22,266 bases of DNA from a virus, in IMG/VR virus record IMGVR_UViG_3300046642_000908, positions 1 through 22,266 of that record; one strand, 5' to 3'. Shown here piece by piece: positions 13,418 to 19,302 of the stretch. The notes beneath the pieces are model-generated. The model saw only the letters and a program-made list of their open reading frames with translations. It made no database searches and was not told the DNA's origin. The translations under genes and the position numbers were made by a program. Numbering within the stretch: position 1 is the stretch's first letter; every line of letters begins with the position of its first letter.

Positions 13418-13599
13418 CGGAAGCGGAGATACGTAAAGACGAACGGGCGCGTATCGCGGCAAAGTTGCTCGAGCCGCCGCCCTCTGAGATTGTCAACGCT
13501 GCGCCAGAGTGGCGAGATATAGATCTCTACCCGTCTGATGTTTGGTGTCCGATGGCGCGGGCGTTTGCCGATTTCTTCCTAAGCGAGCGGAAACCATGA
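13414..13599 (+). CDS. Small hypothetical phage protein
   Basis: 61 aa from ATG 13414, overlapping the VRR-NUC stop by ATGA. An N-terminal charged helix (MTEAEIRKDERARIAAKLLE) is followed by PSEIVNAAPEWRDIDLYPSD and an aromatic end. No domain is recognised. The same type of short helix-first protein is common in phage right operons. Confidence 0.55.
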   Translation: MTEAEIRKDERARIAAKLLEPPPSEIVNAAPEWRDIDLYPSDVWCPMARAFADFFLSERKP

Positions 13600-13784
13600 A
13601 GCCAAACATGAAGGACTGGAACCATTTAAATTTGGCCGAGGTCGCCGAGGTCGAGGCGCTGTCGCTGGTGATCGTGGGCGAGATGCCGGTATGGGGCCGG
13701 CAGGGACGCTCCGCACGTCTCGCCGAGCTGCTCGCGCGCCGGGTGCGACCGCTGTACGACGATAAGCCAACGGACGCAGCATGA
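13596..13784 (+). CDS. Small hypothetical phage protein
   Basis: 62 aa. ATG 13596 overlaps the preceding stop (ATGA), and its own stop overlaps the next ATG. The sequence starts MKPNMKDWNHLNLAEVAEVE and ends in a basic helix (RSARLAELLARRVRPLYDD). It is soluble, with no motif. Confidence 0.5.
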   Translation: MKPNMKDWNHLNLAEVAEVEALSLVIVGEMPVWGRQGRSARLAELLARRVRPLYDDKPTDAA

Positions 13785-14614
13785 TGCCGGGCGATGTTAA
13801 AGCGGCGCGCGAGGTCAAGCTGCGTGTGCTCTCGCTCGGCGCGGGGGTGCAGAGCACGACGCTCGCGCTGATGGCAAAGCACGGCGAGGCTCCGATGCCC
13901 GACGTGGCCATCTTCGCCGATACTCAATGGGAGCCGGAGGCGGTCTACAAACATCTTCGCTGGCTGATGTCGGTGCTGCCCTATGAGGTTATCACCGTGA
14001 GCGCGGGCGACATTCGCCAAGCAATCAGGGATCGCCGCAACACGACCGGCGGTCGGTTTGCGGCGATCCCGTGGCACACGGTCAACCCGGACGGTTCGCA
14101 TGGCATGGGCCGGCGGCAATGCTCATCGGAATACAAGCTCGGGCCGATCATGCACGCGATCCGCGCGCATCTTGGCAAGCCGGGGCGCGTGCGTATCCCG
14201 TCCAAAACGGTCGAGGTGCTGCTTGGCATCTCGCGCGATGAGGCACAGCGGATGCGCGAATCTCGGCAGCGGTACATGGTCAATCGCTATCCGCTGATCG
14301 AGATGGGGATGACGCGGCAGGCTTGCTTGCGATGGCTCGATGCCCACGGCTATCCGCGCCCGGCCAAGTCCGCCTGCATCGGGTGCCCCTACCATGACAA
14401 TGACCATTGGCGCGGGATGCGAGACAATCAGCCCGAGGAGTGGGCCGATGCCGTCGCGGCCGACCATGCGCTGCGGATCGGCGATGCGCGTGGGATGCGG
14501 GCCATCGAGTTCATGCACCCGCAGCGCGTCCCGCTCGATGAGGTGGACCTGTCGGTGGACAACCGGCAACTCGACCTGTTCGGCAACGAATGCGAGGGGG
14601 TCTGCGGTGTCTAG
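13781..14614 (+). CDS. PAPS-reductase-like nucleotide alpha-hydrolase
   Basis: 277 aa from ATG 13781 (or 13784). Residues 14-30 hold the PP-loop variant RVLSLGAGVQSTTLAL, and residues 38-49 give PMPDVAIFADTQW, the second conserved box of the PAPS reductase/adenine nucleotide alpha-hydrolase superfamily. RRQCSSEYK (Cys114) and a late CIGCPYH (Cys199, Cys202) make a CxxC motif that could hold an iron-sulfur or zinc centre. The C-terminus VDNRQLDLFGNECEGVCGV is Cys-rich. Phage members of this superfamily are frequent. The substrate may be a nucleotide rather than PAPS, and DNA or RNA sulfur or base chemistry is possible. Confidence 0.75.
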   Translation: MMPGDVKAAREVKLRVLSLGAGVQSTTLALMAKHGEAPMPDVAIFADTQWEPEAVYKHLRWLMSVLPYEVITVSAGDIRQAIRDRRNTTGGRFAAIPWHTVNPDGSHGMGRRQCSSEYKLGPIMHAIRAHLGKPGRVRIPSKTVEVLLGISRDEAQRMRESRQRYMVNRYPLIEMGMTRQACLRWLDAHGYPRPAKSACIGCPYHDNDHWRGMRDNQPEEWADAVAADHALRIGDARGMRAIEFMHPQRVPLDEVDLSVDNRQLDLFGNECEGVCGV

Positions 14615-15101
14615 GGATGAGGCGCGCGAGGTCGCCGAGAGGGACGATCCGCTGCTTGCTATAGCCGCAAAACGGGTGGCCGAGAGGCGGCAACACGGGT
14701 GCCACTATGCCGAGGGCACCTGTCTCGAATGCCTTGCTATCGCCGAAGAAGTGCTGCGCGCAATCTTCCCGGAGAAGCCGCCGCTTGGTGCTATTGAATG
14801 GATGGCCCGGGCGCACTCTCCACGTTTGTGGACAGCGATCGACACCAAGGCGTCACCTAAAGCACCTAATCCACCTAAAGCTCTCGCCTGCGGCGGCTCG
14901 ATCGGGTCGGCTTTAGGTGCTTTAGCCGGTTTAGGTAGGGTGGAGCCGCGAACTTCGTTTTGCAGAGTGTCGCTGAACTTGCGATACGCGATCACGATCA
15001 AGGCTCCCGCACGATGCGCCATGCGTCGCGCCGGCGCACCCCTGCCACCACCGCGCCCTGCGGTATGGGTTCGAGCCAGCCGTGATCTTCGAGAATGCTG
15101 A
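14607..15101 (+). CDS. Phage protein whose 3' half is fused to foreign antisense DNA
   Basis: 164 aa from GTG 14607, with GAGGGGG about 6 bases upstream and an 8-bp overlap with the PAPS-reductase-like gene. The first half is plausible (SRDEAREVAERDDPLLAIAA, then HGCHYAEGTCLECLAIAEEV with a Cys/His cluster, then EWMARAHSPRLW). From about residue 80 the sequence is low-complexity (KASPKAPNPPKAL) and then Arg/Ala-rich. There the opposite strand reads better. I infer the true gene ended near residue 75-80, and that a foreign segment now supplies the tail. The Cys/His part may bind zinc. Confidence 0.5.
   Translation: MSRDEAREVAERDDPLLAIAAKRVAERRQHGCHYAEGTCLECLAIAEEVLRAIFPEKPPLGAIEWMARAHSPRLWTAIDTKASPKAPNPPKALACGGSIGSALGALAGLGRVEPRTSFCRVSLNLRYAITIKAPARCAMRRAGAPLPPPRPAVWVRASRDLREC
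14854..14924. repeat. Inverted CACCTAAAGC-type repeats
   Basis: TAAAGCACCTAA (14858-14869) is the exact reverse complement of 14913-14924. CACCTAAAGC (14872-14881) is the exact reverse complement of 14910-14919. They can form a stem with a loop of about 28-43 bases. On the minus strand the same DNA spells Lys-Pro-Ala-type (KPAKAPK) and then Leu-Gly-type (LGGLGALG) repeats, so the symmetry may come from coding. Confidence 0.7.
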
Positions 15102-15177
15102 CGAGCTTCGCCGCGGTCGCCTTGTCGCCGATCGCGTTAAGGGTTCGCTGGTTCGTGCGATGCCTATATGGCGGGTA
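14998..15177 (-). pseudogene. Antisense C-terminal remnant of a DUF3987/primase-like gene
   Basis: The minus strand is open for about 59 codons, without a start, and ends at a TGA (14998-15000). It reads RTLNAIGDKATAAKLVSILE, then DHGWLEPIPQGAVVAGVRRR, then DAWRIVREP. This resembles the closing winged-helix part of DUF3987-type proteins of bacterial genomic islands and plasmids (LxDHGWL..P..G.......RR..AWRI). Downstream on the same strand AYRKFSDTLQNEVRGSTLPK continues like the next island gene. The fragment lies against the direction of the phage operon, so it appears to be captured DNA. Confidence 0.55.
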
Positions 15178-15179
15178 TT

Positions 15180-15227
15180 ATGGACACGATAGAGGCGCGC
15201 GAGGTCGCCGAGGAGATGATCCGATGA
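15180..15227 (+). pseudogene. 15-codon 5' stub of a gene split by a homing endonuclease
   Basis: ATG 15180 gives MDTIEAREVAEEMIR and then TGA, which overlaps the HNH start (ATGA). The stub aligns with the start of the gene after the endonuclease (MKKYDEAISVAEEQIRHWKYW): EA, VAEE and IR match in order. I infer that the endonuclease entered after the IR codons. It could also survive as a short leader that couples translation. Confidence 0.55.
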
Positions 15228-15694
15228 TAATTACGCTTAGAGGCGGTCTTGAAACCATAATTGATGACGAAAGTTGGCCCATAGCTGAAGGGTATAAATG
15301 GCTTCCATCTAACGGGAGGCGAGGGTATTGGTATGCCTGTGCTTATCGTTTCAATAGGCGATTCGTGCTTCATCGTCTTATTGCCAACGCTCTTCCTGGG
15401 CAAGTCGTAGACCATATAAATAGAAATACATTGGATAATAGAATTGCCAATCTTCGTATAGCAACTGTTTCCCAGAACGCCGCCAACTCACATCATCGAA
15501 ACAGGCTGTCGGGTTATCGTGGGGTATACTATGCACCTCACGGATTACCATGGGCCGTATTTATCCAGAGAGAATATGTTGGTAAATTTTCTAACAAAGA
15601 AGATGCTGCCTGAGCTTTTGATGCTGAGGCTATTAAAAGATACGGAGAGTTTGCAACGCTGAATTTTGAGGATTCTCGGCATGAAAAAATATGA
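15224..15694 (+). pseudogene. HNH-AP2 homing endonuclease with in-frame TGA
   Basis: From ATG 15224 (GAGGAG upstream) 129 residues are read before TGA at 15611-15613. The N-terminal half has His50, VDHINRNTLDNRIANLR with Asp63-His64, and NAANSHHRN, a complete HNH site. The AP2-type DNA-binding domain follows: SGYRGVYYAPHGLPWAVFIQ, then GKFSNKEDAA. After the stop the same frame continues AFDAEAIKRYGEFATLNF and runs to 15694, exactly the usual AP2 end. The family normally has Arg or a similar residue at the stop position, and CGA to TGA is one transition. The DNA is A/T-rich relative to its neighbours. Confidence 0.8.
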
Positions 15695-15857
15695 CGAAGC
15701 AATTAGCGTAGCTGAGGAACAAATTAGGCATTGGAAGTATTGGGACGTAAGTGCCCGCACCGCCTCGGTTGCGCTCGGCTACACGACGCATCGGCGGGGG
15801 TGGGAGCGGGTGCGCAAGGCGCTGGTGCGCTGGTGGCGGGAATACGGCGAGGCTTGA
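15681..15857 (+). CDS. Small phage protein, rebuilt gene after the endonuclease
   Basis: 58 aa from ATG 15681 (GAGG 10 bases upstream); the frame overlaps the end of the HNH-AP2 reading frame. The sequence is MKKYDEAISVAEEQIRHWKYW, then DVSARTASVALGYTTHRRGW and ERVRKALVRWWREYGEA. It looks like a compact helical, DNA- or RNA-binding-like protein with many Trp and Arg. Base composition changes within the gene: the first 24 codons are A/T-rich like the endonuclease, the rest are G/C-rich like the phage. This marks a recombination join inside the gene. Confidence 0.6.
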   Translation: MKKYDEAISVAEEQIRHWKYWDVSARTASVALGYTTHRRGWERVRKALVRWWREYGEA

Positions 15858-15887
15858 GCTCGCCGACCGCATCCCATATAATCGCCG

Positions 15888-15979
15888 ACGAGCGCGGGCC
15901 CGCCTGATCGACGGATCAGGACACAAAGCCCGCTACGCCGACCAGCAGCCCGGTTCAGCATTGGCCGGCCCGCGCTCGT
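15888..15979. ncRNA. Structured intergenic element with 13-bp inverted repeat
   Basis: The 13 bases at 15888-15900 are the exact reverse complement of 15967-15979. Between them CCTGAT (15903-15908) pairs with ATCAGG (15915-15920), a 6-bp hairpin. No frame here is convincing. It could be a folded RNA, a recombination or processing signal, or a cruciform. It is in the 152-bp gap between two genes. Confidence 0.45.
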
Positions 15980-16009
15980 TTCTCTCCCGGCTGCCAAGGC
16001 TGCTGCGCA

Positions 16010-16534
16010 ATGGACGATTGCCTACGCAAGATAGCGAAGATCGCGAATGATTTCGCGGTGCTCTCTCGCGAAACATTCATGTCGGACCTCGATACCATCT
16101 GCAATATGGAAGGGAGTCCGATAGAGATTTTGTTCGGCGCTGCATTGATCTTTGCCTTAAAGGAACAGATACCAGAATTTTCATTTGAGTTTATGGAAGA
16201 TGCGAGCGATCTCATAGATGGAAAAGAATATTATTCTAATTTTGTATTAAGCCAAAAGAAGATAGGGGCATATACGGTTGATTTTTATCTGTTTGCCAAG
16301 ACGGCATGTGGTGGACCGCTACGGATCGCCATAGAATGTGACGGGCACGATTTCCACGAAAGAACCAAACAACAGGCGGCGCATGACAGACGGAAGGATC
16401 GTTGGTTACAATCTCAGGGTCTTATCGTCATGCGGTACACCGGCTCCGAGATATGGGGCGATGCTGTCGGGTGCGCTCGGCAGGTTGCTAAGCTGGCAAG
16501 CGATCGCATCTTTTTCCTGGCCGCAGCGCAATGA
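16010..16534 (+). CDS. DUF559/Vsr-type PD-(D/E)XK nuclease
   Basis: 174 aa, ATG 16010. An N-terminal helix region holds GSPIEILFGAALIFALKEQI with Glu39. Then YTVDFYLFAKTA gives Asp91 and LRIAIECDGHDFHERTKQQA gives Glu109, Asp111 and His113. HDRRKDRWLQSQGLIVMRYT and GSEIWGDAVGCARQV close the fold as in very-short-patch-repair-type DUF559 proteins. The first half is markedly A/T-rich, a sign of acquisition. It ends in an ATGA overlap with the initiator gene, so it is tied into the replication operon. Probable role: nicking or cleaving modified or mismatched DNA. Confidence 0.75.
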   Translation: MDDCLRKIAKIANDFAVLSRETFMSDLDTICNMEGSPIEILFGAALIFALKEQIPEFSFEFMEDASDLIDGKEYYSNFVLSQKKIGAYTVDFYLFAKTACGGPLRIAIECDGHDFHERTKQQAAHDRRKDRWLQSQGLIVMRYTGSEIWGDAVGCARQVAKLASDRIFFLAAAQ

Positions 16535-17304
16535 CCCGCATCTGTCTCCCCGAGCGGGCGTTCAACGATCGCCGTATCCGTGGGACACATCTACGATTGC
16601 TTGCCGCCATCGCGGCGCTTGGCGAGGGGGTGCTATCACTTCGGCAGATGAGCGGGCAGAGCGGCATAAGCGATCGTGACTTACGGCGACAACTCCGCGA
16701 GCTTGAGGATTTCGGCTACCTTGTCACCATACCAAACCCCGGCTCTGAATCGTCGTATTCTATAAACTTCAATGACATTGATGGGGGGGAAGAAAACTCC
16801 CCCCAGGGTGAGAAAAAACACACACCGACGGTTCCCCCCTTGCATGTCCCCCTCTCTTCCCCCTCTGGACTCCCCCTTCTCTCCCCCCTTAATCCCCCCT
16901 CCCTCTCGCCACAAAAGCGCGCGCGCGCGACAAGGCTCGCCGATGATTGGCGACCGAGTGCTGCGAGCATCGTTTATGCCGAAAGCAAGGGTTTTTCGGG
17001 CGATGATCTCGACAGACAGATCGAGGATTTTCGCGATTATTGGCAGCCGAAATCGGGGCAGAACGCCACTAAACTCGATTGGTCGAAAACATGGGCGACC
17101 TGGATTAGGAAGGCGGCCGATTGGCGCGGTCGACAGCAAATCAATGGCCATATCGCCAAGGCTCCGAACGGCTTAATGAGCTATGACGAGCCTTGGCCGC
17201 AACGGGTTCGCAGCTGGAAGCGCGATGGTGTGTGGATGTTCGATCAGTGGGGGCCGAGACCAGGCGAGCGCGGCTGTCGCGCGCCGCCCGAGTTGGTGGC
17301 TTGA
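16531..17304 (+). CDS. Replication initiator, lambda O-like with winged-helix N-terminus
   Basis: 257 aa from ATG 16531. Residues 1-80 are a winged helix: RRIRGTHLRLLAAIAALGEG, then LSLRQMSGQSGISDRDLRRQ and LRELEDFGYLVTIPNP. Residues 85-133 are a Pro/Ser/Lys-rich linker. Residues 134-200 form the DnaT/O-type domain: LADDWRPSAASIVYAESKGF, then RQIEDFRDYWQPKSG and KLDWSKTWATWIRKAADW. In lambda O the origin repeats lie inside the gene before the C-terminal domain; here the linker DNA is a repetitive C-run tract. The protein probably recruits the host helicase. It ends convergently with a leftward gene. Confidence 0.8.
   Translation: MTRICLPERAFNDRRIRGTHLRLLAAIAALGEGVLSLRQMSGQSGISDRDLRRQLRELEDFGYLVTIPNPGSESSYSINFNDIDGGEENSPQGEKKHTPTVPPLHVPLSSPSGLPLLSPLNPPSLSPQKRARATRLADDWRPSAASIVYAESKGFSGDDLDRQIEDFRDYWQPKSGQNATKLDWSKTWATWIRKAADWRGRQQINGHIAKAPNGLMSYDEPWPQRVRSWKRDGVWMFDQWGPRPGERGCRAPPELVA
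16834..16903. repeat. Helically phased C-run array, candidate origin
   Basis: Runs of five or six C start at 16834, 16848, 16859, 16872, 16883 and 16894, spaced 14, 11, 13, 11 and 11 bp. The minus strand therefore has six G5-G6 runs and could form G-quadruplexes. A GGGGGG...CCCCCC hairpin-like pair lies upstream near 16783-16805, and a CG-repeat follows at 16918-16929. Confidence 0.6.
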
Positions 17305-17459
17305 ACCGCCGGCACGGTAAGCCCGCGATGGATCTGCGCCCAGGTAAAACCCGGAAAGAGCGGCATGAGCGGGCGGATCGCCTCGCGCTCGGCCATGCGC
17401 TTGTCGACCGCGGCGTTGGCGGCTTGGAGGATCGCGGCGAACTGCGCTTGCGGGATCAT
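17244..17459 (-). CDS. Small phage protein at the end of the second leftward operon
   Basis: 71 aa. ATG 17459 overlaps the upstream stop (ATGA). The N-terminal part (MIPQAQFAAILQAANAAVDK and RMAEREAIRPLMPLFPGFTW) is helical. The C-terminal part is Pro/Gly/Arg-rich and overlaps the end of the initiator gene by 61 bp on the other strand. No domain is recognised. Confidence 0.5.
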   Translation of the reverse strand: MIPQAQFAAILQAANAAVDKRMAEREAIRPLMPLFPGFTWAQIHRGLTVPAVQATNSGGARQPRSPGLGPH

Positions 17460-17737
17460 GGCTCGCCTCGGGCTTTGGCGAGTGCGGCACGAGCAAACTT
17501 CATATCGTGGTTGTTGAAGCCGCCCAAATTGTTGATTTTGGCATATTCAGCAATATTGTCGTGTAAGAGTTGTAGGGCGTCGTAAAGCTCCGGTGCGGCG
17601 GCGATCAGAAGGGCGTTAGCCTCCCCGGCTGGCGCGTGGCAAAATTGCGTTGTCGCCACGGCATCATACTCAGCATCGATCTGCCAGCATGATCCGTTGT
17701 ATCGGGCTTTCCAAGGGCCGGGCGTCGGTTTGGTCAT
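17456..17737 (-). CDS. Conserved small phage protein
   Basis: 93 aa. ATG 17737 has an excellent ribosome-binding site (TAGGAGGA). It starts MTKPTPGPWKARYNGSCWQI, a form frequent in phage genomes, followed by AVATTQFCHAPAGEANALLI and AAAPELYDALQLLHDNIAEY. The C-terminal AAPELYDALQ-type helix is shared with many short phage proteins. Function unknown. Confidence 0.7.
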   Translation of the reverse strand: MTKPTPGPWKARYNGSCWQIDAEYDAVATTQFCHAPAGEANALLIAAAPELYDALQLLHDNIAEYAKINNLGGFNNHDMKFARAALAKARGEP

Positions 17738-17764
17738 CGGTTTCCTCCTACGATGGCTCAAAAT

Positions 17765-17780
17765 GCCCCGCAGATGGGGC
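17765..17780 (-). terminator. Short terminator-like hairpin
   Basis: Read on the minus strand, GCCCC, ATCTGC, GGGGC is followed by ATTTTG. The stem is only 5 bp and the T-run four bases, so it may be a partial terminator or processing site between the membrane peptide and the next gene. Confidence 0.4.
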
Positions 17781-17848
17781 GTGAGTGCAAAGAAGGGCCG
17801 GGGAGCATGTCGAGAGCCCCCCGGACCCTTCCGCGCGTGTGGCGGCGT

Positions 17849-17959
17849 TTATGGGGCTTTGTCGCGTTGGCTGCGAATATCGACGAGCAGGCCGATTACA
17901 ATTCTGAAACAGATTACAAAGCCGAAGATCCCGGCGTAGATCATGAATTGCAGCAGCAT
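17849..17959 (-). CDS. 36-aa membrane peptide
   Basis: It begins MLLQFMIYAGIFGFVICFRI, continues VIGLLVDIRSQRDKAP, and has one hydrophobic helix (residues 3-24) with a charged tail. ATG 17959 is 4 bp after the previous stop with AGGG just upstream. A longer frame starting at 18040 overlaps the upstream gene and is unlikely. It resembles other tiny membrane peptides in this genome. Confidence 0.5.
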   Translation of the reverse strand: MLLQFMIYAGIFGFVICFRIVIGLLVDIRSQRDKAP

Positions 17960-17963
17960 GGCC

Positions 17964-18188
17964 CTAAGCCGCGCTGTCGAGCCGGAGCGGCTGACCCGAG
18001 GCGCTGAACTCAGCATGGATGCGAAATCCTTGCTTGCCACCGTAAGTTACAACGCGCAGCTCGCGCTGCAACTCGATGGCAATGTCCTGCGTAACCGCGC
18101 GGGCGGCTTCCAGGCTGCGCGCAGAGTTTCCCAAGGTCAGCCAATAGCCTTGCGTGTTCAGTCGCCGGCATTCGATCTGGTATGTCAT
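17964..18188 (-). CDS. Small phage protein
   Basis: 74 aa. ATG 18188 has GAGGAGGATG upstream. The sequence MTYQIECRRLNTQGYWLTLG, then NSARSLEAARAVTQDIAIEL and QRELRVVTYGGKQGFRIHAE suggests a small alpha-beta domain. The end LDSAA is shared with the preceding gene because of a 16-bp direct repeat. Function unknown. Confidence 0.6.
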   Translation of the reverse strand: MTYQIECRRLNTQGYWLTLGNSARSLEAARAVTQDIAIELQRELRVVTYGGKQGFRIHAEFSASGQPLRLDSAA

Positions 18189-18218
18189 CGTCCATCCTCC
18201 TCAAGCCGCGCTGTCGAG
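17966..18218. repeat. 16-bp direct repeats at two gene ends
   Basis: AAGCCGCGCTGTCGAG occurs at 17966-17981 and 18203-18218. Each copy ends a gene and encodes LDSAA followed by the stop. Confidence 0.75.
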
Positions 18219-18413
18219 CGCATTGCGGGCATCGCACGCCTCAACCCAGCGCTGGTATTCCTTTGTGACTCGCCATTGCCACTCGCTGCTGTGCGACCAA
18301 GAAAGCGAGGGCCGGCGATACGAGATATATTTAATCTTGCCGTGCGGACGCATTGGAGCTAGTCCCGGCACAAATGCTTGTTCCTCTTCGCTCCAATGTA
18401 CAATCTGAGCCAT
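18201..18413 (-). CDS. First gene of second leftward operon
   Basis: 70 aa. ATG 18413 has AGGGG about 8 bases upstream. The sequence is MAQIVHWSEEEQAFVPGLAP, MRPHGKIKYISYRRPSLSWS, then a C-terminal helix (WRVTKEYQRWVEACDARNAL) ending LDSAA. It looks like a small soluble protein. No family recognised. Confidence 0.6.
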   Translation of the reverse strand: MAQIVHWSEEEQAFVPGLAPMRPHGKIKYISYRRPSLSWSHSSEWQWRVTKEYQRWVEACDARNALDSAA

Positions 18414-18461
18414 CGTCTCATCCCCTGCGGCACCATTGCCGTGAACAGACAATGACGCATG

Positions 18462-18520
18462 GCACGATACGTGTCAACAGGAAAAGATACGTTGCGTGTC
18501 GATTTCTCGTGTGCTAACGT
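18462..18520. promoter_or_regulatory. Second divergent switch region
   Basis: GATACG, TTG, CGTGTC (18486-18500) is a near-perfect inverted repeat, and a related GATACGTGTC lies at 18466-18475. On the minus strand a perfect TTGACA (18472-18477) could be the -35 for the leftward operon. On the plus strand TTGCGT (18493-18498) and TAACGT (18515-18520) are 16 bp apart, only six bases before the next ATG. Confidence 0.5.
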
Positions 18521-18526
18521 TTTGGC

Positions 18527-18718
18527 ATGACCAAAGCCGAGTTGCGAGCTTGGATCGACGCCAGGAACATCACTCAAGAGGAGGCCGCAAACCTCCTCGG
18601 TCTAACCCGCGCATCGCTCGTGCGTACCATCAGCGACGCTCCGAGCGCCTTCCTCAAGGTCGGCCGCCAAACGGCAATTATCTGCCGTCTGCTGGATCGT
18701 CCTTCTCAGCAGCCATAG
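18527..18718 (+). CDS. Small helix-turn-helix regulator, probably leaderless
   Basis: 63 aa. The sequence MTKAELRAWIDARNITQEEA, then ANLLGLTRASLVRTISDAPS, then AFLKVGRQTAIICRLLDRPS is a Cro/XRE-like helix-turn-helix unit (ITQEEAANLLGLTRASLVRTI). There is no ribosome-binding site before ATG 18527, and a candidate -10 ends six bases upstream, so the mRNA may start at the ATG. It faces away from the leftward operon across the inverted repeats, suggesting that it represses that operon and itself. It overlaps the 3' end of the opposing HGG-motif gene by 41 bp. Confidence 0.6.
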   Translation: MTKAELRAWIDARNITQEEAANLLGLTRASLVRTISDAPSAFLKVGRQTAIICRLLDRPSQQP

Positions 18719-19271
18719 CAGCCAACAGCCGGCCGATCAGGTCGTAATTCCGCTCGCCCTCGGCCCGCTCCCGAGCCTGCTTCAACAGCGCGTGCGCCAT
18801 ATCTCCCACGAGCCGCTGCTGCTTCAATCCCCAGGCACTCTCCTCGCGGATCGTCCCCTCGATATCCAACGGCTGAACGATAATCAGCCGCAACTGACGC
18901 AATCCCTCCAACGCCCCACGCGCCATCAGCTCGGCGCCGTTCAGCGTCTCCGGGTCCGCAACCATGATGTCGCCCGGCAACCGCGCCTCGAGTTCCCGAA
19001 CCTCCTCCTCGATCAACGCCACAGCCTTCTCCGCCATGCTCCTCACCCTCTCCGGCTTCCTCGGAGCCCCACCGTACCACGGCAGCCCCAGCGCCGCACG
19101 CTGTGCCCGTAGCTGCGCCTTACGCGCAAGGCTCACCAAAGACCAGCCCGATGGCCGGTGCGGCGCCGTGTTTACGCCACCGTGAAATTTGCACCGTCGT
19201 CGGCCAGGAACCGGCCATGCGCGACAGCGACCGCCGTGGTGAGCCTTCGCGCCGCATCTTAGGACACTCAT
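18678..19271 (-). CDS. HGG-motif zinc-knuckle phage protein (possible small-terminase-type)
   Basis: 197 aa, ATG 19271. The N-terminus has RCGAKAHHGGRCRAWPVPGR, then RRCKFHGGVNTAPHRPSG, with Cys6, Cys16, Cys27 and His30 and the HGG-x-x-T motif known from many phage and plasmid proteins near terminases. A basic stretch follows, then long helices (EKAVALIEEEVRELEARLPG and LMARGALEGLRQLRLIIVQ). It may bind DNA and could be the small packaging subunit, but it is on the opposite strand from the large terminase. No clear ribosome-binding site is seen. Confidence 0.65.
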   Translation of the reverse strand: MSVLRCGAKAHHGGRCRAWPVPGRRRCKFHGGVNTAPHRPSGWSLVSLARKAQLRAQRAALGLPWYGGAPRKPERVRSMAEKAVALIEEEVRELEARLPGDIMVADPETLNGAELMARGALEGLRQLRLIIVQPLDIEGTIREESAWGLKQQRLVGDMAHALLKQARERAEGERNYDLIGRLLAAMAAEKDDPADGR

Positions 19272-19302
19272 GGCCGGACTGCATTGCGCGCCGCGTGCGG
19301 TA

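Larger units (their letters stand above)
14619..15212. repeat. 21-bp perfect direct repeats flanking a foreign segment
   Basis: Copies lie at 14619-14639 and 15192-15212. Each is near the start of a gene and encodes EAREVAE. A shorter 12-bp piece of the same sequence recurs at 13640-13651. The two copies bracket the antisense DUF3987-type remnant, so homologous exchange at this repeat could have inserted or retained it. Confidence 0.75.

Noticed and set aside
17193-17585. Plus-strand frame of 130 codons at the end of the initiator gene
   Set aside because: It overlaps two coupled minus-strand genes with good starts and has no motif of its own.
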